Part shown: positions 22,744 to 34,473 of the stretch, piece after piece
Layout of the letters: each line of letters begins with the position of its first letter
Numbering within the stretch: the stretch's first letter is position 1
NCBI GenBank assembly: GCA_039545355.1
Contig: BCJJ01000045.1
Location: 28,501 to 92,500 of the forward strand
DNA: 64,000 bases
Direction of reading: 5' to 3'
Origin: Trichosporon coremiiforme
Taxonomy: Eukaryota > Basidiomycota > Tremellomycetes > Trichosporonales > Trichosporonaceae
Position numbers and translations under genes: made by a program
The notes under the pieces: model-generated
The model's input: the letters and a program-made list of their open reading frames with translations, nothing else
The model's database searches: none
What the model was told of the DNA's origin: nothing

Positions 22744-24832
22744 ATGTCGTCTGCCGAGGTCAAGGCTCTCCAGGAGCAGGTTCGCGCCTTTGACGAGTTC
22801 AAGAACGTGAGTGTCCTTTGCAGCAATGCATACCCGCACATCGTACTGACAATGCCTTAGCAAGCCCGTTTCAAGCGCACCGCCCGCCCTTACTCCGCCG
22901 CCGACGTCATCACCAAGCGCGGCTCGCTCCCCATCCAGTACCCTTCGGACGCCATGGCCAAGAAGCTCTGGAAGATCCTTGAGGCTAAGGAGCGCGGCGA
23001 GGGTGGCGGCTGCACTTTCACCTACGGAGCGTGAGTTACCAAACCGCCACAAATGCCTCATCGCTAACTCTCGCAGTCTCGACCCCGTCCAGATTACCCA
23101 GATGGCCAAGTACCTCGAGACCGTCTACGTCTCTGGATGGCAGTGCTCGTCTACCGCTTCCAGCTCGCTTGAGCCCGGACCCGATCTTGCCGACTACCCT
23201 TCCAACACCGTCCCCAACAAGGTCGCCCAGCTCTTCACTGCTCAGCTCTTCCACGACCGCAAGCAGAACTACACCCGCGCCACCGCCATCGCCAAGGGCG
23301 AGGACCCCGGACCCAAGATCGACTACCTCCGCCCCATTGTTGCCGACGGTGACACTGGCCACGGTGGTCTTACCGCTGTCATGAAGCTCACCAAGATGAT
23401 GGTTGAGGCCGGTGCCGCCGGTATCCACATCGAGGACCAGGCCCCCGGTACCAAGAAGTGTGGTCACATGGCCGGCAAGGTTCTTGTCCCCATCTCTGAG
23501 CACATCAACCGTCTTGTTGCCATCCGTTACCAGTGCGACATCATGGGCACCACCAACCTTGTCGTCGCTCGTACCGACTCTGAGGCCGCCACGCTCATCA
23601 CCACCAACATTGACCCCCGCGACCACGCCTTCATCCTCGGCTCCACCAACCCCGACCTCCGTCCCCTTGTCGACCTCATGATGGAGGCCGAGGCCGCCGG
23701 CAAGAACGGCGCCGAGCTCCAGAAGATTGAGGACGACTGGGTCAAGGCCGCCAACCTCCAGCTCTACCCCGCTGTCCTCGCCGCCGCCATCACCAAGCAG
23801 GGTGGCAACGGTGACAAGTTTGCCAAGGAGGCTGCCGCCAACCCCCTCTCCAACGCCGACACTCTTGCCCTCGCCAAGAAGCACGGCCTCAAGTCCGCCC
23901 CCTTCTGGGACTGGTCCGCCCCCCGCACCCGCGAGGTGAGTCATTTTGCCCTGATTCCAGTTGTGGAGCCGACGCCATGTGGCTTTCCCTGATTCCACGT
24001 GGATTCCCTGAAGTCACCCCTCCCCGCATTCCTACTCCACATGTGGCACCAATGTGGCAACATCTTCGTTCATCTTGTGCTGACAAACAGGGCTACTTCC
24101 GCTACCAGGGCGGTACCCAGTGCGCCATCAACCGTGCCATCGCTTTTGCCCCCCACGCCGACCTCATCTGGATGGAGACCAAGTCCCCTATCTACGCCCA
24201 GGCCAAGGAGTTCGCCGACGGCGTCCACGCCAAGGTCCCCGGACAGTGGCTCGCCTACAACCTCTCCCCCTCTTTCAACTGGTCCGCCGCCGGTCTCGGT
24301 CCCAAGGAGATGAAGGAGTTTGTCTGGGAACTTGGCAAGCTTGGCTTCCTCTTCCAGTTCATTACTCTGGCCGGTCTCCACTCGAACGCGTACATTTCCG
24401 ACAAGTTTGCCAAGAACTTCAAGGCGAAGGGCATGCAGGCTTACGTGGAACTTATTCAAGGTCCTGAGGCCGAGGAGGGGTGCGACGTGCTCACCCATCA
24501 GAAATGGAGTGGTGCCGAGTACATTGGTCAGTCAAAAACCGTTCTTCGCTGACAAACAGACGCAATGCTCTCGACGGTTACGGGTGGAATTTCTTCGACT
24601 GCTGGTGAGTTTGTGCCTCCACTGCCACTTTCGGGGTTCTCCGGTGGGGCCCCATCCCAGCCTCCACCACGACCCCCACCACCCCCATCCCCTCCTGTCA
24701 CCCCATTCTCTCCCTTCCTTTTGTTCCCTCCCTCGTTCTCCCTCCTTTACCAAGTTACATGCAAGTATCGCTAACGGAATAGCCATGGGCAAGGGCGTGA
24801 CCGAGGATCAATTCAAGAAGTCGAAGCTTTAA
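22744..24832 (+). CDS. ICL1: Isocitrate lyase with C-terminal peroxisomal signal
   Basis: Splits isocitrate into glyoxylate and succinate, the key step of the glyoxylate cycle for growth on acetate and fatty acids. Six exons (22744-22806, 22861-23030, 23077-23935, 24091-24526, 24560-24604, 24783-24832) give exactly 540 aa, normal length. Signatures: [24 protein letters not shown], the catalytic [30 protein letters not shown] and [12 protein letters not shown]. The eukaryote-specific insert between the two halves is present. The last residues KKSKL end in SKL, a type 1 peroxisome targeting signal. Codon use is strongly biased to C-ending codons, as expected for a highly expressed gene. The last two exons are tiny and the intron before the SKL exon is 178 nt, far above the window's usual size. 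Confidence 0.97.
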
Positions 24833-26063
24833 AGAAAGCAAGTAGCAAAACGGTTGTGAACGACCTAGAAGTGTATTATGGATTTGTGTTTAGCTGCACG
24901 TTTTCTTGTGGCGCGGAAATCTTCAATATTCGACTGACGGTGTCTGACAGTTCCAAGATGCGATCACTGACCGCCTGGGTAGTGTGTGATGTCTCCCCTT
25001 GACGCATGTGATGTGGCGGAGCGAAAGACGCAACGCATCTTTGAATACAGGCCGACAACATCTGTTGACAGTTGTCGACCGGTGTGCGTCTTTCAGCTGA
25101 CTGGCACTTGAACACAAGCCAGCTGTATCGGAGGAGAATGGCTTGTCTGCAGCCCTGGTGCCCCGTAGCCCCGCGGGGTTGGGATCCAATGCAAGCGCGG
25201 TGGTCACAGAACGGGGACGCCATCGAGCTACAGGTCACATCGACCAGAGGTCATCAGCCACACCTTCCTGACTTTAGTTTACCGCACCGTGTGCGAGTAC
25301 TCGACACACATGCATACATCCAACCCCCCGGCGCTGGGCACACTGCATGCATCCGCTCATAAGAGGGCATCTGGCCTGCAGCCATGCTCAACCAACTCCC
25401 CTCACCGTGCTACACCAGGCTATCACCGCGGACTTGCAACTTACGTCGGCAGAAGCTCGCATCAGCTGCCGTGTTGTGAATGATAGGAAGCAGAGAGTCA
25501 CATCCGTCTATTTCCGTATGGACAAGCAAGATCGTGCGTGGGATAGCCTTTGCAGTACGCTTGAGCATCGTAGCATCACCCGAGGTGAGCAAGTCCTTAT
25601 TACAGTATGCCGGCACCATTCTTTGCCACAGTCAACCCCAGACGGCAGAGATACTCGTCAGACTGCGATTCGAGCACCCCGTACGCAAGGACACCAAATC
25701 GCTTCAACAAGGTGGAATGATGAAGCAGGCTTGAATTACCCATGATCACATTCTGCCTAGCTGACCAGACCGACGACGACGTACTGAAACAATGCTCTGG
25801 TGACGAAGTGTCCGGGCGTTCGAGGATCAGGGGTGACTCACATGTACAGCAACGGGCGCAGACAGCACGAGAATGCCACATGATGCAAGCGTCTGTCGAC
25901 CAAGGTGTTTCGCCGCTAGGGCACGTGGATCATCAGGTCTACTCGCAGCAACAGCTGCACACGTCGTCGCCGCTTTCCTCGATTCTCCTCGTCACCGTTC
26001 ACTATCGCTCCCTTTATCTGTTCCGGGCCCACCTCCCTCTGAGAGACTCCCTGCTCTCTCACA
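24833..26063. other. Intergenic, 1.2 kb
   Basis: No recognisable gene. The frames present are short, overlap on both strands and lack family features. The pyrimidine-rich, CTC-repeating stretch just before 26064 looks like the leader of the next gene. Confidence 0.5.
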
Positions 26064-27121
26064 ATGAGAGCCAACTCGCCCAACCGGCGTTACGCCGATG
26101 ACGAGTTTGTGCGTTACGCCTACGAGTGTACCGACCTTCCCTTGAACGAGCTCGAAGCAGTGGGATCCGTATTGCGCACACTTGCCACCTCGAGAAAATA
26201 ACCTTCGTTCGACAGGTCACCTCGAAGGATGTCGTTCTCGTCCCTACCATCACCAGTGGGGAGAGCGTTCTCGACAAGAACGGAATGATGCACACCGCGA
26301 TCGCACACATGACGCGTGACATTAACCAGTTCAGGCTCGGACCTACGTCGGATGCTCTGAGCAGCAAAAAAACCGCCTGGACAGGGGTCTGAACGGCACG
26401 ATGCTGATGGCTTTGGCCCAGGTGAGGCATGTGCTCTGTGTAGGCTGACACGTCGAGACCGCGTACGACATCCGTACCAAATTGAGCAGGCGGACAATGA
26501 GGGGCGCAATCCCATCATGGTGTTTCCCACCGGCAACACCGCAATCACGCATCCTACGCGCCTGGGACTCCCGACGACCAGCAAGGTAATCGCGCCTATG
26601 TCTATGGTAAATACATCCAAAATGAACACTGTACTGACCGACGAGAGGCTCGCAGTGATGGAGGCAGCGGGCGATTACTACAACAAGCTCTCCACAGTTC
26701 CGGGGAAGAACCTCAAGGACAAGGCCGCCACTTGGGTGGAGTTTACCGCTCAGATGTCGGTAAGGCTAGCGGTGTCGAAGGGGCTGACGAACAATAGCAA
26801 ATGGCATTCAAGTATGAAGGTCGAGCTTGGCAAGTCATCTTTGAGATGCTCGACGTCCTGAAGCCTCACAAGAGGAAGTATGAGTATTCTCCCAACCCCG
26901 ACACCTTTTCGCTGTACGCGAAGTACGCAGCCACAGCGTCACCCGACGGCATGAAGCACACAGAGGGCGGCCCGGATGATCTCCCGCCCTCTCCTTCCAC
27001 GGCTCCCGACTCTGTCGGAAACGCCACTACTGCCATCGGTCTTCCCTATCGCGACACTCTCGCTGTGAGAGGAGAAAGGTTGAACTTGTGGCCCAACAAT
27101 GGCACCGCCAGCGTGGCATAA
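26064..27121 (+). CDS. Hypothetical protein with an apparent frameshift
   Basis: Not recognised as any family. The start MRANSPNRRYADDEFVRYAY follows a CT-rich leader. Joining 26064-26168 to the exon from about 26216 gives SKDVVLVPTITSGESVLDKN and HMTRDINQFRLGPTSDALSS. At the run of seven A (26366-26372) the frame breaks; the continuation RLDRGLNGTMLMALAQ is in another frame and then splices normally to NEGRNPIMVFPTGNTAITHP, AAGDYYNKLSTVPGKN, WVEFTAQMS and MAFKYEGRAWQVIFEML. One further or two fewer A would restore the frame. Protein-like composition and intact splice sites on both sides suggest a real gene with either a sequencing error or a recent mutation. The 60-nt intron near 26588 is in frame and stop-free, so it may or may not be removed. 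Confidence 0.55.
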
Positions 27122-27949
27122 CATCCTACTATGTGTGTCGTCACGACCGCCCACGGCCGTCCACCTGTTTATTGAAGCCATATGACGCATGCATTCTGTT
27201 GATACACGTGAGCTGTGATGCAGCCTTGAGCCCGGTAGGCGGGTATCGTAGCAATGAATTTGGGGTTAGTCTTCATGAACTCATCTCCCTCCCGCCACCG
27301 ATGCTTCTTCCGGCAGGACTGTTCCCGTGCAATAGCCACACTGGACGTCCAACGGCAGTCTTTGAACTTCGAAGGCCTGGCCACATGGGGTCATCAGATA
27401 GCTCTCCACGCGGGCGCCACCTGAGCACCCAACGCAGCGCATGTCACAGAACAAGGCGACGTCGGGCTGAGAGCGTTCTTCCTTCAGACGCCACGACCTC
27501 TTCCCAGACCTGTCCGTATCCTCTCCCGTGCACCTCGCATCATGATATGGTGCTTCGCGTCACTTTATATGGGGCTCAGCGACCCCGGGCCAATCCACCC
27601 AGATCGACTTGGCCACAATCGCGGCATTGCTTCTCCCAAAAGGCGTTTAACGCTCAGTAGTCACTTACGCGTCAAAGTTTGGCTCATTCAGGTCGCCCCT
27701 CCGAAACGAATATCTACGATTGGACCCGCCGGCAACCTCCTGCGCAAATGCCGGTGCATCATCGTGGGATGGGTGAGTCTTGAAAGCTCCGCTGCGGCTT
27801 GGGTCCGTCGACACATGGCCATCGGCATCTGTATCATATGCTCCCGCTATTTGCCGAACGACGGACTGACTTGAGCGCGTTCTGACCTCCACTACCATCC
27901 ACCGCTTAGACCGCGACAGGACAACTCCCAACCGCAACCATCAGCCACG
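27122..27949. other. Intergenic, 0.8 kb
   Basis: Open frames exist on both strands, including one of 190 codons that overlaps the end of the preceding gene, but none has a family feature. I see nothing else here. Confidence 0.45.
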
Positions 27950-28414
27950 ATGACCCCACTGCCCGCCGCAATATCGAAATCATGGGGAGGTCCGGAAACC
28001 GTGTTCGATCGACTGGCTGGCACATGGCAGCTGCGCCGAACGATCGAAGGCCAGGCGGAGATGCGAGGCACCGCGACCTTCACTGTGCTCGAGACGGGAA
28101 TGATGAAGTACCGGGAGGACGGCCGACTTCGCCTGGCCGATGGCAACGAATTCAGTGCGCACAAGGAATACCTGTTTGAGCGTACAGCTTCTGGCTTCAA
28201 GGTCTACTTTGCGGAAACACCCCTGCGACTGTTCCACAGTATCACGCTTGGAAGAGACGGCGGATCGCTACACGGCTCGGCAAGTCACTGGTGCCAGCCG
28301 GACACGTACGACAGCCAATACGTGTTCCGAGAAGATGGGACGTTTACAATCCAGCACACGGTGCGCGGGCCACACAAAGACTACGTTTCCGTCACAGCGC
28401 TCAGCCCTTCATAA
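27950..28414 (+). CDS. DUF6314 family protein
   Basis: Single-exon 154 aa protein of the DUF6314 family, whose function is not known. Visible family features: LAGTWQLRRTI near residue 25, a beta-rich body with GTATFTVLETGMMKYREDG and KEYLFERTASGFKVYFAETP, FHSITLG, HWCQPDTYDSQYVF with the conserved Cys/Asp/Tyr stretch, and the C-terminal TVRGPHKDYVSVTAL (VRGPxKDY is the best conserved part). The architecture resembles a small lipocalin-like barrel, an inference from the strand pattern. The family is common in bacteria and filamentous fungi. It ends 24 bases before the end of the acireductone dioxygenase gene on the other strand. Confidence 0.75.
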   Translation: MTPLPAAISKSWGGPETVFDRLAGTWQLRRTIEGQAEMRGTATFTVLETGMMKYREDGRLRLADGNEFSAHKEYLFERTASGFKVYFAETPLRLFHSITLGRDGGSLHGSASHWCQPDTYDSQYVFREDGTFTIQHTVRGPHKDYVSVTALSPS

Positions 28415-28438
28415 GTACATATGCATCAATACAAGACC

Positions 28439-29174
28439 TCACGCGGCAGCCGGGACAGACTGGACGTATTCCTTGCGGGCCTCGCGCTCGTCGGTTCCCG
28501 GCTCGGAGCGCGAGTAGGGCGTCCACTTGGGCTCGTCCTGGAACAGACGCATGGCAGTAATGGTGTTGTTGTCGTCAACGGTAAAGCGGTGGTAGATGCT
28601 AGATGTCAGTGATGGGTCATCGCGATTGACATACCCAGGGGGAAGGACGATAAGGTCGCCTGGGACGAGACCGATGCGAATCCATCGCTTGTCAAGGGCG
28701 TTCACTCCGCCTGCGGTTAGCTTTGTTGCGCAGAGCTAACTCACCGCGGACGTCAAAGTAACCAGAGCCGCCGAGAATGTAGCGAATCTCCTCGTCCTCA
28801 TGCAGGTGCCTTCAGGTCAGCCATGGTCCACGACAGCAACGTACTCGTCAAAGAAAGAGCGAATCTTGTCCTCATAGGAAGGACCGAGACCTTCCGGAGT
28901 CACAGTGATCTGGTCGCGCTTCCTATCAGCACAAGTAATCAACGGCTCTCACGTTCTTGTAGCCGCGCTCCTTTGCAAACGTGTCAATCTCGCTCTTCCA
29001 CTTGTCGTCCTCGTCAATGGGAATGCGCCTGTAAAGGACGCCGAGGGACGCCAGCGTGTCGGCCGTCACAGCCTCCCCGGAATCGTGGGCAAGGCGCTGG
29101 TCGCCACTGAGCCAAAGTCAGTCTATTCAACTCTCAAGAACTCACGGAACATCGTCGTAGAAGTAGGCCTTCAT
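28439..29174 (-). CDS. ADI1: Acireductone dioxygenase (methionine salvage)
   Basis: Oxidises acireductone to the keto acid precursor of methionine in the methionine salvage pathway; metal-dependent cupin in the cytosol and nucleus. Spliced from about five exons. Seen: MKAYFYDD at the start, an N-terminal region with [11 protein letters not shown], the metal-binding [19 protein letters not shown] (two His and the Glu), [31 protein letters not shown] with the last His ligand after removal of the intron around 28600, and [20 protein letters not shown]. The product is about 180 aa, the usual size. The tail [10 protein letters not shown] is short. Which metal (Fe or Ni), and so which reaction outcome, cannot be read from sequence. 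Confidence 0.93.
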
Positions 29175-29382
29175 GGTGACAGGATGAACAACGCTGAAGC
29201 CGCCGTGCATAAACGGCTCACGATGGTTGGCCGTGATGGTGCAACTGAAATGGAAAGCACGTTCTCAGGGTTGATCGGTGATTTGATTCCGGGTGGCGAC
29301 GGATGACACCAACGCTGCGTCGACTCCACGGCGCAAACAACGAGCGTCAGGAACCAAACAACACCCACATTCTCCAAGCACA

Positions 29383-31065
<1,683 letters not shown>

Positions 31066-32068
31066 TGAAATCCTGTTGTATGCATGTGGCCTTAATGTCC
31101 GCTACTAGCGCTACTGAACAGTGATTCCAGACCGTGCCTGCGCGTTCGGCACCGCTGGGTGCTGCCCATTGCCGGCCGTCTGATGAAGCGTCCGCCGCTG
31201 TCCGACCAGCCTTCTCTCAGTCTGATGTGCATAAGAGCACGACCGATTCGAGACCATGCCCGCCCATCGAACAGCATGCTTGGGCGCATTTCCATCGCCC
31301 GTCTGTCGCGAGGTTTTCCGCGGCCAGCTATTGTGGGCTATCCGAAATTTCAACCCGCAGCCCAACAATCCACATTACGGCAATTGGGCAACTCTGTCTC
31401 GCGGGCGAGGTCCTTGGATGAACGCCAAAAACGAAACCGCCTAGTGAACCATCAGAGAGGGATTCGACGGCCACGGCCGTCAGGCGACGATTACGACATC
31501 TCGGACATGTTCTTCCTGATGTTTCTACCGGTGTCGGCAATATAATCGTTTCACTTACCGACACGATTTACTGGGGAATGCAGCATCGAGATGCAATGAG
31601 ATAGAGAAGAGGGCGATCACAGGAGCAGGGCGACGATGGCGGTGATCATAACCACTAGAAGGGGCAGATATTGGATGCATTACTCTTCGCAATGGGAAGG
31701 TGAGCATACAGCACCGATTGGTGGAATGGTCAGCATCGCGATGTGCGGGCAGCGATCATTGTCGGAGGGGTTTAGTGCATGCAGCGGGGAGGGGGTATCG
31801 TCGACATCAACGCTGCATAGATTGTGGACTGTTGAAGGGGTGTTTCAGGCACGGGTCGAAAGTATCGGTCGAAAAATATTGTCGGAGTTAAGAATGTTAA
31901 TGACGTGTGTTTCTGTCCGCGCGGCTCAGTGTTCAGTGATAGCGCCAATCCGGCCCTGCTTCAGCTATGTGCCAACTTCTCGGTCATCCGTAACCCAACC
32001 TCAACCTATTCAAAGTGAGTGACGCCGGCGGTGTGGGGACCTGCGGAAATGTCGTGCTGACCGTGCAG
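31066..32068. other. Intergenic and RPS21 leader
   Basis: No recognisable protein gene. A probable leader intron of RPS21 runs from 32015 (GTGAGT) to 32068 (GTGCAG, just before the ATG), with a CTGAC branch site. The rest is promoter and the 3' flank of the kinase gene. Confidence 0.5.
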
Positions 32069-32888
32069 ATGGAGAACGACCGTGGTACGTACATTTTCGG
32101 CGCGACACACGACGGGAGACGAATCATGCGGATGGAATGGCGGATTATGGCTTTTGGAGATTTTGCTGGGCCGGGAAGGGAATGCGGTGCGGCCGAAGGA
32201 CACAACACAGCTGGAGGGAGCGAATTTCGAACGAGGGCGGCGCATTCGAAGTGGAAGCAGGGTCAGAACTCTATGCGCAGTTGCCAGTTCCGACCCTTCC
32301 GGCTACGAATGAACCAACCTCGAGAGAACGGCAGACTCACAAGCGTTGGAGACGCACGCTGAACCGTTGCATTCGACAAGCGACTCCGGATTGATTGAGC
32401 TTCCCGCACTAGCTCCCCGCACGTTCGTCATCTGTTCTGTCCATGCGTGGCCAGGATTTGCTGTTTTCGACTCTTCAGCTGTGTGATTGTGAACGCGCCG
32501 CAGGAGCATGGCCCGACATTCCATTCCATCTACCCGTGTCCTCTCCCGTCGGGTCGCTCTATAGTTGATTTCGCTGGGCGTAGCTAATTGCAGGTGTCCT
32601 CGTTGACCTTTACATCCCCCGCCACTGTGCTGCCACTGGTCGCCTGATCACCTCCAAGGACCACGCCTCGGTCCAGATCATGGTCGCCGACGTTGACGCC
32701 GACGGCAAGGCCATCAAGGGCAAGAACCACACCTACGCTCTTTGCGGTGAGGTCCGCGCCATGGGCGAGGCCGACGACGTAAGTTTAGTGGTCCCGGGTA
32801 TGAGAGTCTTTTGCTGATTTTGCAGTCGCTCAACCGCCTTGCTACCCAGGACGGCCTCCTCCAGCACGTCTGGTCGTACTCGAGGTAA
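32069..32888 (+). CDS. RPS21: 40S ribosomal protein eS21
   Basis: Small-subunit ribosomal protein eS21. Exons 32069-32084, 32594-32778 and 32826-32888 add up to 264 bases and give an 87 aa protein, exactly the usual size. Sequence after splicing: MENDRG then [54 protein letters not shown] and [16 protein letters not shown], which align to eS21 throughout. The first intron is 509 nt, the longest in this window, and starts six codons into the gene, a common pattern for ribosomal protein genes. It ends with CTAAT then TTGCAG. No C/D-box snoRNA could be recognised in it by eye. The 3' end faces the JMJD7-like gene, 96 bases away. Confidence 0.93.
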
Positions 32889-32984
32889 TTACCTCGTGTT
32901 CTGTATGCATAGGACCCCTTTTTTCTGAGCATGTATGGGCAGGATGAGGTATAATGATATTGCTTGCATGGCGGTTAGGTTTGC

Positions 32985-34222
32985 TCACCGACCCCATTCG
33001 GACAGGTCCCACTCATCTGCTGAATCGACATCGCTTCCCCAAACGTCATCGTCGACTTCGTCGACATCAACTGGAAGAACCTCGTGTCCAGCTGTGCGGG
33101 CTATTCTACGCGCAAATCTTTCAAAGGCGTAGAACTCTGGACGTATCTCTGAAGTGTACCAGCTGGGGTCGTCAGCGTTAGATGGTTGCCTGAACACACT
33201 AGTTCACGGCCACTGCAAGGCCACCTTTACCCTCCTGTTGCTCCACTCGATGCCACCAGTTGGCAGGGAGGTACAGGGAATCTCCCTCGTTCAAAGTGAC
33301 AAGCATATGTTCCGCTTGCGAAGGGACACTCGCGCCCTCCACCCACGGCACATCAGGTGCCGAGGGATCATCGAAGCGAGGCTCTAGGCCCTTCTCCCCT
33401 CGAACGAGCGTCGAGGGTCGATGGAACCGTTCTGACGTTAGTCGTGCGGATGAATTGCGACCCACGTCGGATTCTCAGCCCATCGATAGGCGACACGAGC
33501 GTGAATGTCTTGCTGCCACTGAGGACATGGTAGATGTTCTCGTAGGGATCGTGGTGCAAGGATGTGGTGCTCCGAGAAGTACCAATCCAGAGATTAACGG
33601 CTTCTGCCGGACCTCCTGTGGCCTCCTTCATCCAGGTTATGTCTCGCTCGATAAATCGCTGAAAGACGGCCAGCTCGGGCGGTCCGTTGGCCCCAGGCGT
33701 CGAACGATAAATGTTACCATCCTGGGACTGCAAGTAGAGGATGTCTTGCTCTTGGTCTGACAACCGGCTCAGGAACGTTTCCATGGGCATACGCTCCTCC
33801 AAAGGCTTGACGAACGTCGTTGACCCGTCCGCAAGGGTTCGCACCGAGTCTGCAAGCCTGCTGTCAGAGCCAGCCGTCTAGGAGGTTTACCCGTCGTCGG
33901 TCACTGCGATGGACACTGCCTTCCTACCCATGATTTCTGAGTATGTGGATTTGCTGCCCCATGACGTATCTGTGCCCGCGGTAACTGGACTGAAGCCTTC
34001 AATCAGCAGAGCGGTACCCCCCACGAACACACCTTTGATCACAACAGGCTGCGAACGATTTATCATCCGCAAGGCCTCGAAAGCGCTGGGAGGCTGATCG
34101 AACGTCGAGACATCGGCCGTCTGCAGGTCTGACCATAAGTGACAGCAGATGGTCGGATACTCACCATGGTAGTCGCCGATCAAGTTGTCCAAATGGGTCT
34201 CCAACACGCTCTCCTCGATCAT
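32985..34222 (-). CDS. JmjC-domain protein, JMJD7-like
   Basis: Cupin_8/JmjC hydroxylase resembling JMJD7, which hydroxylates lysine in translation-factor GTPases of the DRG type in animals. Start MIEESVLETHLDNL fits JMJD7 proteins; an in-frame ATG 14 codons upstream is less likely. After an intron come FEALRMINRSQPVVIKG, a Ser/Thr stretch, FLSRLSDQEQDILYLQSQDGN, FIERDITWMKEATGG and NLWIGTSRSTTSLHHDPYEN, where HHD supplies the first His and Asp iron ligands, then IYHVLSGSKTFTLVSP, and LYLPANWWHRVEQ with the second His ligand. The C-terminus FERFARRIARTA and an acidic end match the family. Introns are short. Substrate in this fungus is not known. Confidence 0.82.
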
Positions 34223-34473
34223 GGTATGTGTCCTGCAAAGCACTTTGCCAGTGCACAAGCTCACGTTTGCAGAGGGATTGTTCCGAGATTAATGCGTCCG
34301 CGATCTTGATTCCAGGTCAGGGTTATCAGTGGCCAAGATTTCCCTGACCGTCCCACGTGCGAATGACGAACACAGCGGCCAAGTCGTCTGGTACCCGACT
34401 TTCCGCAATCACCATTTTCCTCTCAAACTCGACACTCTCTAATATACCCTCGATCTAGAGCCACTTTCTCATC

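Noticed and set aside
23036..23998. 320-codon minus-strand frame opposite ICL1
   Set aside because: Gly/Val-rich shadow of the strongly biased isocitrate lyase codons, without any domain.
27088..27660. 190-codon plus-strand frame after the frameshifted gene
   Set aside because: Composition is not protein-like, it overlaps the previous gene and has no domain or splice support.
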